Source of the DNA: Phylloscopus collybita
Lineage: Eukaryota > Chordata > Aves > Passeriformes > Phylloscopidae
Length of the DNA: 64,000 nt
Assembly: GCA_027886175.1 (NCBI GenBank)
Contig: JAJNNQ010000011.1
Location: 806,001-870,000, forward strand
Reading direction: 5' to 3'
Below, in pieces: positions 18,663 to 33,814 of the stretch (positions are counted from its first letter, which is position 1; each line of letters opens with the position of its first letter). Under the pieces are notes generated by a model, which saw nothing but the letters and a program-made list of their open reading frames with translations, was not told the origin of the DNA and ran no database searches. A program made the position numbers and the translations under genes.

Positions 18663-20392
18663 GCCAGCAGCAGCCGCAGCCCCTCCCCGTGGCCTCGGGC
18701 CCGGCCGGGACCCCCAGCTCTGTCCCCGCGCTGATTTTGGGGGGGTCGTGTGTCCCCCCAGCCCCGCTGGCACTCTGGCCCTGCCCGGCTGCTCCCAGTC
18801 TTCCCAGGAAAGCTTCCCAGTTCAGCCCAGTCCCGTTCATGGGGGGCACTGGGGAGGGACTTGGGGGGACCCTGCGGGGTGACCGTGCCTGGGGGGGCGG
18901 GGGCAGAACGGGCCCTGGGATGGATCGGGAATGGGGACCCCCGTGTGTCCCCCCCGTGTCACCCCGCTCTGGGGACTCCTTGGGGGGCACCTGAACCCCA
19001 ACACGGCCCCCAGTGAACCCCAAAATGGCACCAGGACCCCTCTGAGCTGCCAGGGGAATTTGAGGAGGGGGCTCATGGGGGGTGCCCAGGCCGGGCCCAG
19101 AGCCCAGCGCTGCCCCAGCCCGACCTGCCCCGGCTCCATCCCGGGGATTAGAAAGGAGGAGGAGTGGGACCCCTCCCAAGGCAATTTGGGGCTCCCAGCC
19201 CCCTCTCATCCCCCACTTTTCCACCCCTTCCCCACAACCCCCAACCAGCCACTGCCACCTCCCCTTGGCTTGGGTTGGAAAGACAGGGATCTGCCAGGGA
19301 AAGCTGCAGTTTCCCTTGGAATGGGGAATGCAAACCCCTCACCCCCTCGGAATGATAATTTTGCAATTCAGGACTTTCAGGCAAAGATTTGGGAATAGGA
19401 AGAACAGTTCTGGACCAGGAATATTCACAATACAAATGTAGTAGAAAACCAAACCAACCAACCAAGCAAATAAACAAACAACAATCCTGGAAAACCGTGA
19501 CAGAGTCAGAGCTACAACCTGACACGCTGTTGGTCAGGGTGTTGGTAGCTGTCCAAAAGTAAGTGAGAGCTGAACCCCTCAGCCCCTCCAAACGATTCCA
19601 ATTTTGCAGCCCAGGGCTCTGGAGCCGTGCCTTGCTGTCTCTGCCCTCGCCTGCCCCGGGCAGCCCTGGCAGCGGCTGCAGGTGAGCGGTGCAGCTCAGC
19701 AGGCTGAGCAACTGAGCCCAGCCGGGGGGTTCCTTACAGCCCAGCTCCAGGGCTGGCAGCTGGGATGGAGCTGAGGAGAATCAAGGAGGACTCTGCTGAG
19801 GAGTGGCCAGTGAAGGTTCTTGAGGGCTCAGGGGAGCAGCCTCAGCCCAGGGAGTCTGCCTCAGCAGAGCACAGAGTGCCCTGGGCCAGCTGCTTTGAAC
19901 AGGGGCAGGAGCGCAGGGAAGGATCAGGGAAGGAGCAACCAGGGAGGGCCAGGGAGTGGCCCTGGGGATGAGAGACTCCTCCAGGAGCCAATCCCTGGGG
20001 GAAGGAGGGACCTCCTCGCATCCTGCCCTACCACACCACGCCTCCCCTGGAACTTTCTAGAGCCAGGGAGAGGCCTCGGTGAGATGGACAGGTCCTTGGG
20101 GGTGGGGAGCAGGAGACTGACATCAAACTGGAACTGGGGAAACAACTGTGGGGTGACACCAATGGGGGTTCAACGGGGGTACATGGAACCCACCAAATGA
20201 AGAGTCTGAACACAGATTTAACAGAGAAAATCCAACACACCACTACAGGGCTTTCAGCAGAGATTTGGGAACAGGAATAACAGCTCTGGACTAGAAACAT
20301 TCACAATACAAATATATACAATACTCAAATTTCATTATTAAAAGGTTTTTTTTCTCTTTTGGAGCCCCACATTGGATGCCAATAACAATATA
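18663..20392. other. Class II 3' flank with nested LTR-like repeats
   Basis: 3' UTR/flank of copy A to about 19.25 kb, nearly identical to 37.67-38.28 and 58.17-58.78 kb. Repeat-derived DNA follows. The block containing AGATTTGGGAA and ATTCACAATACAAAT occurs at 19.38-19.44 kb and again at 20.25-20.31 kb, suggesting an insertion flanked by or within a repeat. No gene was recognised. Confidence 0.55.
20362..20381 (-). other. Primer binding site, tRNA-Lys type
   Basis: The minus strand reads TGGCATCCAATGTGGGGCTC just past the LTR end. From memory, the tRNA-Lys primer site is TGGCGCCCAACGTGGGGC, so only three positions differ. The internal ERV region beyond it is missing in this copy. Confidence 0.6.
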
Positions 20393-20820
20393 TGTCTTGG
20401 TTTAGGGCAAATTTGGGAGGCAACCTCCAAAGGGGGTTCCTCTGGAAAGCAATCTTAAACGGCTCCTTCTCTCAGCCAGTCCAAAAAAGAAAGAACTTCT
20501 TCAGAGAAAACTAGAAAAAACTATTTATTTAACAAACAAGATGCCCACAAGCACAAAGAATGAATAATATAAAACAATAAAACTTTTTGCTGCTCTGAAA
20601 AAAAATAACAAACTAAAAAAATCTTTGCGGCAAATACAGCTCAGCTCAGCTCAGTCTCTGACCAGTCCCACTCCCTCTAAAACCCCAGGCCCCAGCAGGC
20701 TGCAAGTGAAAGCCCTCACTGCTCTTCTAAATTTATCCATCTAAAACAAATTAAAACCATCTAAAAAAAAAATATCCAAAAAGCTTTTTTAATTCAGCTA
20801 GCTAAAACTAACTAAAACCA
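20393..20820 (-). mobile_element. Solo LTR (type 2) in the 3' flank of ZNF-2
   Basis: About 428 bases, minus-strand ends TGGTTTTAGTTAG and CTAAACCAAGACA. Near-identical LTRs sit at the same place beside ZNF-4 and ZNF-6, so insertion predates the cassette duplication. Confidence 0.75.
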
Positions 20821-21108
20821 CAAATCCACTCTCCCCAAGGAATTCCCAGTGTCAGTCTGTGTCCCGATGGATGTTCCTGCCCCTGCATTCATCCAGGTGC
20901 CCACGGGGAGCCAGGAAGATGTGGAGCCCCCCAGCCAGGTGTCTGGAGATGTGGAGATGTGGAGCCCCCCAGCCCCCCCAACAGGAATCACCAGGGCTCT
21001 GCCCAACAGGGTCACTGGGGATCATCCAACGCTGATCCTCCCACGGGGGATGGAGCTGGAGCAGCGCACGAAGCTCTTCCTGCTCTCAGGGCACTCCCAG
21101 GGCTTCCC

Positions 21109-23218
<2,110 letters not shown>

Positions 23219-23600
23219 TTGGGTCCCTGCAGAAATGAATGGTTTTGCAGAAAGCTCAGCAGCTGTCAGAGGATGAGCACCCACAGGCACTCAGGGGGGC
23301 TGCAGGAGGGGCAGAAGAAGCCCCTGCAGCACTTGGTCACAAAGGCACAGCAGGGGAAGAAGTCAAGAAGGGAGGAGGAAAAGGCCAAGGGGAAGGCAAA
23401 GGCTATGGCAGAGTTTCTACAGCCCCTGAGGGATCAAGCCCAGGGCCCAAGGGGGCCCCAGCACCCAGGGCACCGGCTCGGCCACAAGGACCTGGCAGAG
23501 GCATTGCCCTCCTGGGCAGGGGAGAGCCCACCCAAACAGCCCCTGGCAAGGAATCAGGCTGCCAGCTGCAGGACACAAGGACACTGCAAGCAGTAAATTG
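23219..23600 (+). pseudogene. Gag nucleocapsid-like ERV fragment
   Basis: Open frame homologous to the fragment at 2.8-3.35 kb, with the same Lys/Arg/Glu-rich stretch and the decayed knuckle ending CRTQGHCKQ, then a stop. The protease part of the ZNF-1 copy is absent; other repeat DNA follows. Confidence 0.45.
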
Positions 23601-24949
23601 TTTACAAGAAGACCTCCAAAGAAGAACCAAGCAGACAGATCCAGCACCTGAGTCGGGCCCACCAATCCACTCAAACCAAGAACACAACATTTCACCATGG
23701 GATGGGATCAGATTATCCATGAGCAGGAGGAGGAGCACAGTGTGGAAAATTAAATGACTCAAGATGCTGCTGGCAAAGAGATGACAATGGAAAAGTGGTG
23801 TAACAGAGAACAAAGGAAATAAGAAAGCAGCTCATGTTCCGGCCCAAACGTGGAAAGGATGGGAATGGGACACGGTGTCGGGGTTCCCTGGCACACCAGG
23901 GGTTAAACGAATGCTCTTCCTCTTCTTCTGTGCTACAGCAACTCTCATCTTTGGGCCATGCAGGACACCTTGCTGAGTGCAGCTCAGTCAGCAGCTGAGC
24001 AAGGGGATGCAGGTGGCAGCCAGGCCTCCTGAGCCACAAACGGCTACAAAAGGACAGGGAATTGTTGAAAATGACCCCAGAATATTGGCTTTCACATTTG
24101 TGTGCTGGTCTTTATCTGTGGTTATTGATTGTAAGCACAGTGCAGTTTAGAATCCCTTTGAGCTGCTTGCTCATTTAACCTCATTGCTCATTTGAAGTCT
24201 GCACCGTGTAACTCATGGAAGCAGCACTGTGATGAGTATTTGATGTTGATGTAGACACCTGACAGCTTATAGAACTGATCATGGGATGAATGTATTGTAC
24301 TGTAGGCCTTGGCAAAATAGAAAATGGTCCAATACTTGTGTGTAACCCAGAGAACTGTATAAAGCACTCAGGTTGTTTCCCACAGCTGCTGACTGACCTC
24401 TCCAAGGGATGAGATAAGGGCCACACAAACCAGAGCAGCAGAGAAGAATGAGAGAAGAGTTTGTGAACTGTTCCCTCTCTGGGAAGTGTGAAACAACAGG
24501 ATGAGGCCACAAGAAGAAATAAAAGAGATTGACCTGATCTGCAGGATGTGATGTAGATAAGCCAGAGCAGACAACAAAATAAAGTTTCTAAACCATCAAA
24601 ATCTGTCAAGAATGTCTGAACAGCACATGAAACTCATGAATATGTATGTACCTCAGTAAAGGAACAGCACATAGATAAGGCTGCCTTAATGTGCAGGGTG
24701 TTCCTTGGCTGATGGCCAGGAACACACCAGCACTGGACATTGTCCCAGTTTTTTCCCTTATTGGACTTTTGGAAAATATTCTAAGACTGAGTTTTCGTTT
24801 TTCCAGAATTGAGCTCACTGACAATAATCCCAAAACCAAAGAGGACTCAGGAAGAAAAAACAGAGTCAGTGAGTGAATCTGATTGGAGAGAGGGCTGGGG
24901 ACTTGGAGATAAGGAAGGAATGAGAGAAACTCATCAGTTTCAGAAAATG
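23601..24949. repeat. Repeat-derived segment, inverted copy at 47.5-48.8 kb
   Basis: The whole segment is present in reverse at 47.47-48.79 kb. Around 24,340-24,580 it has LTR-like signals (TATAAAGCA, then AATAAAAG and AATAAAG). A diverged relative of 24,090-24,340 occurs at about 55.1-55.38 kb, sharing GTGCA.TTTA and TAGGCCTT.GCAA words. The family is not named. Confidence 0.5.
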
Positions 24950-26268
24950 TTACTCATTGACACGGACTGCTGCTCAGCCAAGGTCCTGCTGAATTCCTGA
25001 ACACGGAGAAGAAGAACAAAGCCTGAACTGAGCCAGGAATATCGGATGTTATACAAAAGGGGGGTGCATATTAACGAGGACATGCAGCAGGCGAATCGGG
25101 AAGTTTCAACTTTCCAAGGACCTTCGCCACTGGGCAAAGGGAGAGGGAGATGCAGAAGGGAAAATCAGGATAAAAAGGAGGCTGCGAACGACAACAATTG
25201 GAGAGACCGCATTGCAAATAGCGCATGGCCTCTCCCTTTGTTCATGAATAAAGTCACTTTTACAGGACTCCTCTGGCTCCTTCGGGCACAGAAACCTCTG
25301 GCGATGCCAATTTTCCCGCTCAGGCCCGGGGACAGCGCAGCGCCTCCGTCCTACCCACAGGAACCGGGACGAGCCAGCGCTGCTCCGGCCCCGGCTCCTG
25401 CCCAGGCACCCGCGGGAAGGAGACCGCGGGCAGCCGCTCCCGCAGCGCCCTCAGGGCACGGGGAACACGGCGCGGACATGGCACAACCCAGCCACAGCCA
25501 GAGCCCCCTGCCGCCCCCTCCGCCCGCAGCCAGCCCCGAGCCCCGGCACAACCCAGCGCGGCTCCCACCTGCGCCGGGGCCGCCTCCGAGCTCCGCCGCC
25601 GCCTCCCCGGGCTCCGGTCGCTGCCGCCGCTCCCGGGCCCGCAATGAGGAGCCGAAAATGGCGCCGCTCCTACGGCAGGACCGCGCTCTGCCCGCTCTGC
25701 CCAATCACCGTGCAGCGAGAGCCAGGAGTGACGGCACCATCAGCCAATGGCAGCGAGCCATGGGCGGGCTCTGCACACGGCACAGCCCCGCCCCGCGCTC
25801 TCAGGCCCCGCCCCCGGGCTGTCTGAGGGCAAAGCCGCAGATGAGGAACAGCCCTGGGACGGGCCCGGGCCCGAGGCGGGATGGAGCTGAAAACACAAAC
25901 AAAGTTCTCCGCACCTCCCGCACCGCCTTGCCCAGCCCTGCCTGCTGGGTGCCTCCGACTCAGAGGGAAGCCCTGAAGCCCCACTTCTCCTACCCCTAAT
26001 TAGGAGCATCAGTTCGTCACTTTGATTTCCTCGAAAAAGGGAAAACTGCCCCAAACCCCTTCGGCTGAGTGAAGGAGGGCAGAGATTTCTGGCAGAAAAC
26101 TCCCAGAGTCGTTTTTCCCCGCGTTGGGAGGAACAAACCCAACCCAAGTGAGGTGGGCCCCCCCAGCTGAAGCCCTCGCTGGCTGCTCCAGGCTGGACGG
26201 GCGGGCTGGGAGCGCTGGGAAGGGGCCCCGGCTCGGGACGGAGCCCCCGGGGCAGCCCCACGGCCCCC
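24950..26268. repeat. Left arm of 1.3-kb inverted repeat, with CpG-rich promoter
   Basis: Reverse complement of about 28.64-29.95 kb, including the block around GTTATACAAAAGGGGGGTGC. The arm contains the CpG-rich promoter and first exon for the minus-strand ZNF-2. Confidence 0.8.
25569..25800 (-). promoter_or_regulatory. CpG-rich promoter and noncoding first exon of ZNF-2
   Basis: Dense CpGs, CCAAT boxes (AGCCAATGG) and a YY1-like AAAATGGCGCC near 25,657 precede an exon that ends CCCCGGCGCAG at 25,569 with donor GTGGGA. The acceptor of the finger exon is at 21,877. Expression was not tested. Confidence 0.6.
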
Positions 26269-27269
26269 ACGGCAGCTCCAAGGCTCCGCCAGCCGGGATG
26301 GAACGGGGCAGGGGGAGCAGGGCAAGGGACGGGGCTGCCGGCGCCGAGGGAACACCAGGGGACACCGGGGGCACTGCACAGGCATTTAATGCAAAAGATA
26401 AAATCATAACGGAGACAAAAGCAACAGCAACTGTGGCACCACAGCACAGGGCCACACAAGGACATGTCCCGTTCCAGTGGGGTGACACTGGCCCCGTGCC
26501 AGGCACTCAGCAAAGCCGCTCAGGCACTGCCCTCCACAGCCGCCCAGGGAAGAGGAAATGTCACCAACGATTCAGGAGCTGACCTATGGATCGGGAGAGA
26601 TCCCTCAGCAAAGAACACCATCACAGGCGAAAGAGGCTTGAAACTGGAGATATGAATTGAGTTTATTCCTAACAATCTCAAATCAGGATAATGAGAAGTA
26701 AAAGAATACTCTCAAAAACACCTTCCTCCCAATCCTTCCAGCTCTACCTCCTGTCCTGGCAGTTCAGGGAAACAGGGAGTGGGGGCCATGGTCAGTTCAT
26801 CCCACGTGGCTTCTCCTGCTGCTCAGGGACAGGAGTCATTCTGCTGCTGCATTCTGGGGTCTCTCCCACAGAAGAGTTCTCCAGAAACTTCCCCACCCTG
26901 AGTCTATCCCAGGGGAAACAGCTCCCCTCAAAGTGCCACGGGCTCAGTCCTTCAAGGACAGGCTGCTCCAGTGGGTGCCCCTCTGTCTACAGGGTCACGG
27001 GCTCCTCTCAGGCATCCCCCTGCTCCAGCTTGGGCTCCTCCAGGTGCTGTGGGTGGATCTCTGCATCCTCACGGATATCCAGGGGCTGCAGGGGAATCTC
27101 TGCATCCCCACAGATCTCTGCACCCAGTGTCCCCATCTTTGGAGCTACCAGCAATTGGATCTGCCAGACACGGAGGAGCTTTCACCACCTTCTCTCAGAA
27201 TCCACCCCGTAGCACGGCCACCACCAACACCAGGCTGTGCCAACCCAGTAGAGCCCTCAAAATGGGGTC

Positions 27270-28214
27270 CTAGATAATCAAAAGCTCTGGTGCATTCCAA
27301 AATGGGGATGGAGATGTCTCGGGGCTCAGGTGTGCCCAAAAATGAGGCCCCAGCTGAGGACGTTCTCTGCTTGGCTGAGCGCTGCCTGAGGGCTGGGGCT
27401 GCAGCAAGGGGAGGACACCCTCCAGCGGGGATGTCCCACAGACACGGGACCCCCAGAAGCCCCTCGGAACCCCTGGGGCTGGGCTGGCCCTGCCTGGATG
27501 CCAGGAGCCACCAAAACTGTTCTGTCCCTTCCCTCTGCAGCTGCACAGGGAGAGGAAATACAAGGGAAGGCCCAGGAGCTGAGAGAAGGATCGGGAGAGA
27601 TCCTTCCCCGAGCAGCAGCACAGGGACAAGAGACCCAGCCCGGTGTAGTGGTTTTGGATGTGCTCGTGTGCCTTCAGGTGGGAGTTCTGGCTGAAGCCCT
27701 CCCCACATTCCCGACATTTGCAGGGCTTTTCCCCGGTGTGGATCCAGCGCTGCTGGATCAGGCTGGAACTCTCCCTGAAGCTCTTCCCACATTCCCCAAG
27801 CTCACCGGCCTTTTCCACTCTGTGGATGCTCTGGTGCCAGGTAAGGCTGGAATTCTCCCTGAAGCTCTTTCCACACCCCCCACACTTGCAGGGCCTCTCC
27901 TCAGTGTGGCTCTGGCGGTGACTGATGAGGCTGGAGCTCCGACTGAAGCCCTTCCCACATCCCAAGCACTTGTGGGGCTTCTCCCCGCCCTGAGGCTTCT
28001 CCACCAGCTCTGAGCTCCGGCTGGATCTGCGGCTGCCTTCCCAGCACAGGAAGGGCTTTTCCTCCTCGCAGCTCCCCGGGCTGGGTTTACAGCCCCACCT
28101 CCTGCACCTCCGGGGCTTTTCCTCCCCATGGCATCGTCCCTGTGCAGTGGGGCTGCTCCAAACAGCCTCTCCCACAAGGTTCTCTGGCAGCGCTTTGTTC
28201 TCCCCGGGCTCCAT
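27270..28214 (-). pseudogene. Diverged C2H2 zinc finger gene with decayed fingers
   Basis: The exon begins at 28,228 after CCTCCTCCCTCAG; ATG 28,214 opens a related but diverged N-terminus (MEPGENKALPENLVGEAVWS) with the shared [11 protein letters not shown] segment. Fingers 1 and 2 are intact (CLGCGKGF..., CGGCGKSF...). Finger 3 has lost its first Cys (GELGEC) and first His (IQQRWIH). Finger 4 has an altered His spacing, and the frame then runs about 130 codons through unrelated sequence. It is an older member trapped between the inverted-repeat arms. It is probably nonfunctional, though a two-finger product is possible. Confidence 0.65.
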
Positions 28215-28639
28215 CTGCAGCTCAGCGCCTGAGGGAGGAGGGAAAAGGAGAGGAAGAGACAGCGAGAAGGGAAAAGACAGAAGGAGAGGAAGGAGCAAGA
28301 AGAAACAAGGGAGAAAACAGAAGAAGATGAAGGAACGAGGCAGGGCGAAGGACAGAATGAGGAGAGGAAAGAGGGCGGAGGAGAGGATGGGATTTGCCTC
28401 CGTGCCCGAAGGAAGGGAAAGGAGATCCCGGCACAGAGACTCTGCCAATGGCGGCTGGGGGCTGTGCTTCTCCCCGCGCTGCCCAATCAGCGCACGAGAA
28501 GGAAGAGTGACGGCAGATCCAGCCAATCACGAGGAGTGGCGGGCTCTGCCTGGGGCACGGCCTCGCCTCCATTTCGCTGACTCCGCCATTGCTCGGAAAC
28601 CTCGGCTGAGGAGCGGCCCCGGCGCAGGTGGGAGCTCCG

Positions 28640-29950
28640 TGGGGCTGCCCCGGGGGCTCCGTCCCGAGCCGGGGCCCCTTCCCAGCGCTCCCAGCCCGCC
28701 CGTCCAGCCTGGAGCAGCCAGCGAGGGCTTCAGCTGGGGGGCCACACCTCACTTGGGTTGGGTTTGTTCCTCCCAACGCGGGGAAAAACGACTCTGGGAG
28801 TTTTCTGCCAGAAATCTCTGCCCTCCTTCACTCAGCCGAAGGGGTTTGGGGCAGTTTTCCCTTTTTCGGGGAAATCAAAGTGACGAACTGATGCTCCTAA
28901 TTAGGGGTAGGAGAAGTGAGGCTCGAGGGCCTCCCTCTGAGTCGGAGGCACCCAGCAGGCAGGGCTGGGCAAGGCGGTGCGGGAGGTGCGGAGAACTTTG
29001 TTTGTGTTTTCAGCTCCATCCCGCCTCGGGCCCGGGCCCGTCCCAGGGCTGTTCCTCATCTGCGGCTTTGCCCTCAGACAGCCCGGGGGCGGGGCCTGAG
29101 AGCGCGGGGCGGGGCTGTGCCGTGTGCAGAGCCCGCCCATGGCTCGCTGCCATTGGCTGATGGTGCCGTCACTCCAGATTCTGGCTGCGCGCTGGTTGGG
29201 CAGAGCGGGCAGAGCGCGGTCCTGCCGTAGGAGCGGCGCCATTTTCGGCTCCTCATTGCGGGCCCGGGAGCGGCGGCAGCGGCCGGAGCCCGGGGAGGCG
29301 GCGGCGGAGCTCGGAGGCGGTCCCGGCGCAGGTGGGAGCCGCGCTGGGTTGTGCCGGGGCTCGGGGCTGGCTGCGGGCGGAGGGGGCGGCAGGGGGCTCT
29401 GGCTGTGGCTGGGTTGTGCCGTGTCCGCGCCGTGTTCCCCGTGCCCTGAGGGCGCTGCGGGAGCGGCTGCCCGCGGTCTCCTTCCCGCGGGTGCCTGGGC
29501 AGGAGCCGGGGCCGGAGCAGCGCTGGCTCGTCCCGGTTCCTGTGGGTAGGACGGAGGCGCTGCGCCGTCCCCGGGCCTGAGCAGGAAAATTGGCATCGCC
29601 AGAAGATTCTGTGCCCGAAGGAGCCAGAGGAGTCCTGTAAAAGTGACTTTATTCATGAACAAAGGGAGAGGCCATGCGGCATTTGCCATGCGGTCTCTCC
29701 AATTGTTGTAGTTCGCAGCCTCCTTTTTATCCCGATTTTCCCTTCTGCATCTCCCTCTCCCTTTGCCCGATGGCGAAGGTTCTTGGAAAGTTCAGACTTT
29801 GCGATCTGCCTGCTGCATGTCCTCGTTAATATGCACCCCCCTTTTGTATAACATCCGATATTCCTGGCTCTGTTCAGGCTTTGTTCTTCTCCATGTTCAG
29901 GAATTCAGCAGGATCTTGGCTGAGCAGGGGTCCGTGTCAATGAGTAACAT
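28640..29950. repeat. Right arm of 1.3-kb inverted repeat, with CpG-rich promoter
   Basis: Mirror image of 24.95-26.27 kb. The arms differ by scattered substitutions only. The spacer is about 2.4 kb. Confidence 0.8.
29100..29331 (+). promoter_or_regulatory. CpG-rich promoter and first exon of ZNF-3
   Basis: CCAAT-type sequence, YY1-like core GGCGCCATTTTCGG near 29,236 and an exon ending TCCCGGCGCAG at 29,331 with donor GTGGGA. The finger exon acceptor is at 30,291, giving a compact two-exon gene. Confidence 0.6.
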
Positions 29951-30225
29951 TTTCTGGAACTGAGGGCTTCTTCTGTCCCTTCCTTATGTCCACGTCCCTG
30001 GTCCTGTCTCTAAGCAGATTCCCAGCATCTGTTTGTAAAGGCACCTTCCTCTTCTTCCTTGCATGTCCCCGTTTGCGGGACATCCTTATCATTTAGAAGA
30101 GTTTTTGGCTGACTCTGTATATTTGAGAAGTTTTTGATCTGTGTTTTGATGTTTGGAGGACTTTTGGGCTGAATCTTGATGTTTTCGAGGTTCTTACAGA
30201 CACAAGGTGCCCAATGATTTCCTGA

Positions 30226-31227
<1,002 letters not shown>

Positions 31228-31633
31228 GGGAAGCCCTGGGAGTGCCCTGAGAGCGGGAAGAGCTTCGTGTGCTGCTCCAGCTCCATCCCCCATGGGAGGG
31301 TCAGCGTTGGATGATCCCCAGTGATCCCTTTTGGGCAGAGCCCTGGTGATCCTTGTTCCTGGTGATCCCTGTTGGGAAGACACCTGGGTGGGGGTGCTCC
31401 ACATCTTCCTGTCTCTTCGTGGGCACCTGGATGAAAGCAGGGGCAGGAACATCCATCACGACACAGACAAACACTGGGAATTCCTTGGGGAGAGTGGATT
31501 TGTTGACTTTCAACTGGAGATAATCTTTTGTGTTCAGTCCTCTCTTCTGGTGGCCTCAAGGAATTCTGAATGGTCTTGGAGGTCTTTTCCAACCTCAGGG
31601 ATTCCACAGTTTTGATTTCCTCTTTTCCAAGTG

Positions 31634-32303
31634 TGTCCTAGTGTGATGTTACGATGTTTATATCCCCAACTGTCTGATTGGTTTATGCTGGATAGTACAC
31701 TCTACCTTTATTATTGGATCTGAGAGTAAAAAGCGGGGAGAAGTGCACAGTTTGTTTTCGGAAACCTTCCGCCTCCAGACTGACCTTGAGAATGGGAATC
31801 AAAATCACACAGACATGAGACAGAGAGGGTTATTTTTCCATCTGTTTTTTTTTTCTTTTTATTTAGTTAGTGAATCTGGCTGAGGCGGAGAAGCTTTGGT
31901 TTTCTTTTTCCTCTTTTTTTTTTTTTTTCTCCTTTTTTTCCCCTTCTTTTGGAACTGTTCAAACCTCCCCAGGCTGAGGGCCCAGGGGAGCACCAGGGGG
32001 AGCTTGCACCTGAGACCCACCAAGATCCACCCTGCACAGCAACTTTTCCCAGCACCAGAGGGACTGAGAGCAGAGCAACCACCTACAGGAGGGACTTCTT
32101 TTCTAATTTGTCATCTCTCCAGAGCGGCACAAAGTTCTTGTCTTCTGGTATTGTTCAATTTATTGTGCTGGGGAGTGCTTTGCCAGTTTAATTAAACAGG
32201 TTTCTTTCCACTTTTCTCTGAGGAGGTCACTCTTAACCGGTTGGGGGAGGGGAGGGAGGGCCCTTTAGGAGGTTATCTCCCAAATTTGCCCTAAACCACT
32301 ACA
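31634..32303 (+). mobile_element. Solo LTR-like element (type 3) downstream of ZNF-3
   Basis: About 670 bases, from TGTCCTAGTG to CCTAAACCACTACA. Its 3' end (CAAATTTGCCCTAAACCA) resembles the end of the type 2 LTR, supporting an LTR identity. The same element follows ZNF-5 and, truncated, ZNF-1. Confidence 0.55.
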
Positions 32304-32307
32304 CATC

Positions 32308-32800
32308 TCTTGCTCATCTCATGGTCTTTATGACCCCATGGCCATGGTTAAGTCATGGTCACCTCATGGTCACCTTATGACCTAGATCACCTCACAGTCA
32401 TGGTCATGAAATGCTCATGGTCATCAAATGGTCATGATCATCTTGTGGTCAGCTCATGGCCACAGTCATGTCATGGTCACAGTCGTAGTTGTGTCATGGT
32501 CATTTCCTGAGCACCATCTCATGTTCATGGTCTTCTCCTGATCATGCTCATGGTCCTCTCATGGGCACAATCTCATCCTCCTGGCTGTGTCATGGTCCTC
32601 TGATATTCACAGTCTTCTCATGGCCATGATGACCTCATGGCCATGGTTGTGTCATGTTCATCTCATGGTAAGCTCATAATCTCAATCACCTCATAGCTGT
32701 GTCATGGTCATCTGATGGTCACAGCCCTCTCATGGTCATGATCATATCAGGGGCATGGTCACAGTCATGGTCATCACATGATCATGATCATCTCATGGTG
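32308..32800 (+). repeat. TCATGGTCA-type minisatellite
   Basis: Irregular tandem array built from CTCATGGTCA and ATGGTCATGA words, with variable 9-12 base units. A second copy follows ZNF-5. Confidence 0.85.
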
Positions 32801-33522
32801 TCTAGGTTTGAACAACAGGTGTCTGCTGAGGAAGGAGGAGCTTCCCTTGGAACAGAGAATTCAAACCCCACTTCCTGTGAATTATTATAATTTTGAAAAT
32901 TCAGAGGCTCTCAGGCGCAGCTATGGGGACAGGAATCACAGTTCTTTCCTGGTGTGTATAACCAGGCAAACAAACCCCACCACCCACAGCATTGATAACA
33001 AACAGAACCAGGAGCCCAGGAACAGCTTCCCTGAGCGCGGCACTTTCCCCTGGGGTGCAGTTCCGGGCACAGCCGGCAGGGGCGCTGGTGGCTCCCGGTG
33101 GGCAGGGCAGGTGCGATGATCCCCCGCGGCTGCAGGGGGCGCTGTGGCGCGGGCTCGGGGAGCGCGTGGTGATGGCGGCTTTGTCCGGGACGGGAAGGGA
33201 TGGAAGGGATGGATCAGAAACTCCGGAGCTGTGGCTGGAGGGATGGAAGGGATGGATCAGAAACTCCAGAGCTGCGGCTGAGGGTGTGGGAGGTCTCAGC
33301 AGGCAAACAGGGTCAGTGATCTATAGGTGAGACAGGACCGGTCACTGGGGACCCGACACCAATGGAGACGCAGAGGAGACACCAAGGGGCCAGGGTCTTA
33401 GGGAGGGGGGAACCAGGGCAAACCATTGTGTACAGAGCACCATTGGGGAGTTCTCTTAATCAGGCTGGGAAGGTGACTGTGATCTGTCCTGCCAAGGGCA
33501 GACCCTAAGTATCATCAAGGGG
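32801..33522. other. Noncoding, partly GC-rich; one short tandem duplication
   Basis: Matches 52.69-53.10 kb up to GGGACGGGAAGGGATGG; a ~45-base unit containing GGGATGGATCAGAAACTCC is then duplicated (33.20-33.29 kb). No gene was recognised. Confidence 0.5.
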
Positions 33523-33814
33523 TGTTGCTGCACTGGCACGACACGGGGCCCGACTCGAGGAGACGGCACAGCGGCCACACTGCAGCTCGCTCGGTCCATT
33601 GCTCACAAAACACCAATGTGGTGGAACAGCAAATGGCATTTATTGAAACTTACACTGAGTTTTTATAACTTTTGCTAATAAGGTCCCACCTGTCTGCTTG
33701 GGTCATCCCTCAGATGTGATTGGCTGACCCAGCAGACTTACCAATAAAAAACCATAAACTTATCATCTACCCGTACACCCGAAATCTTCCGAGCGCCTGT
33801 CCCTAGCTGCTACA
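33523..33814 (-). mobile_element. Probable solo LTR
   Basis: The minus strand runs TGTAGCAGCT to GCAGCAACA, with a TATA-like TTATAAAAACTC and an AATAAA about 20 bases after it. No target-site duplication was visible. Confidence 0.45.

Noticed and set aside
17410..19224. 604-codon minus-strand open frame across class II copy A
   Set aside because: Antisense of exons 3-5 and G-rich intron 3; recurs in B and C only because the loci are duplicated.
32308..32800. CRISPR-like regular repeat
   Set aside because: Units are irregular, without unique spacers, in a vertebrate context; it is a minisatellite.
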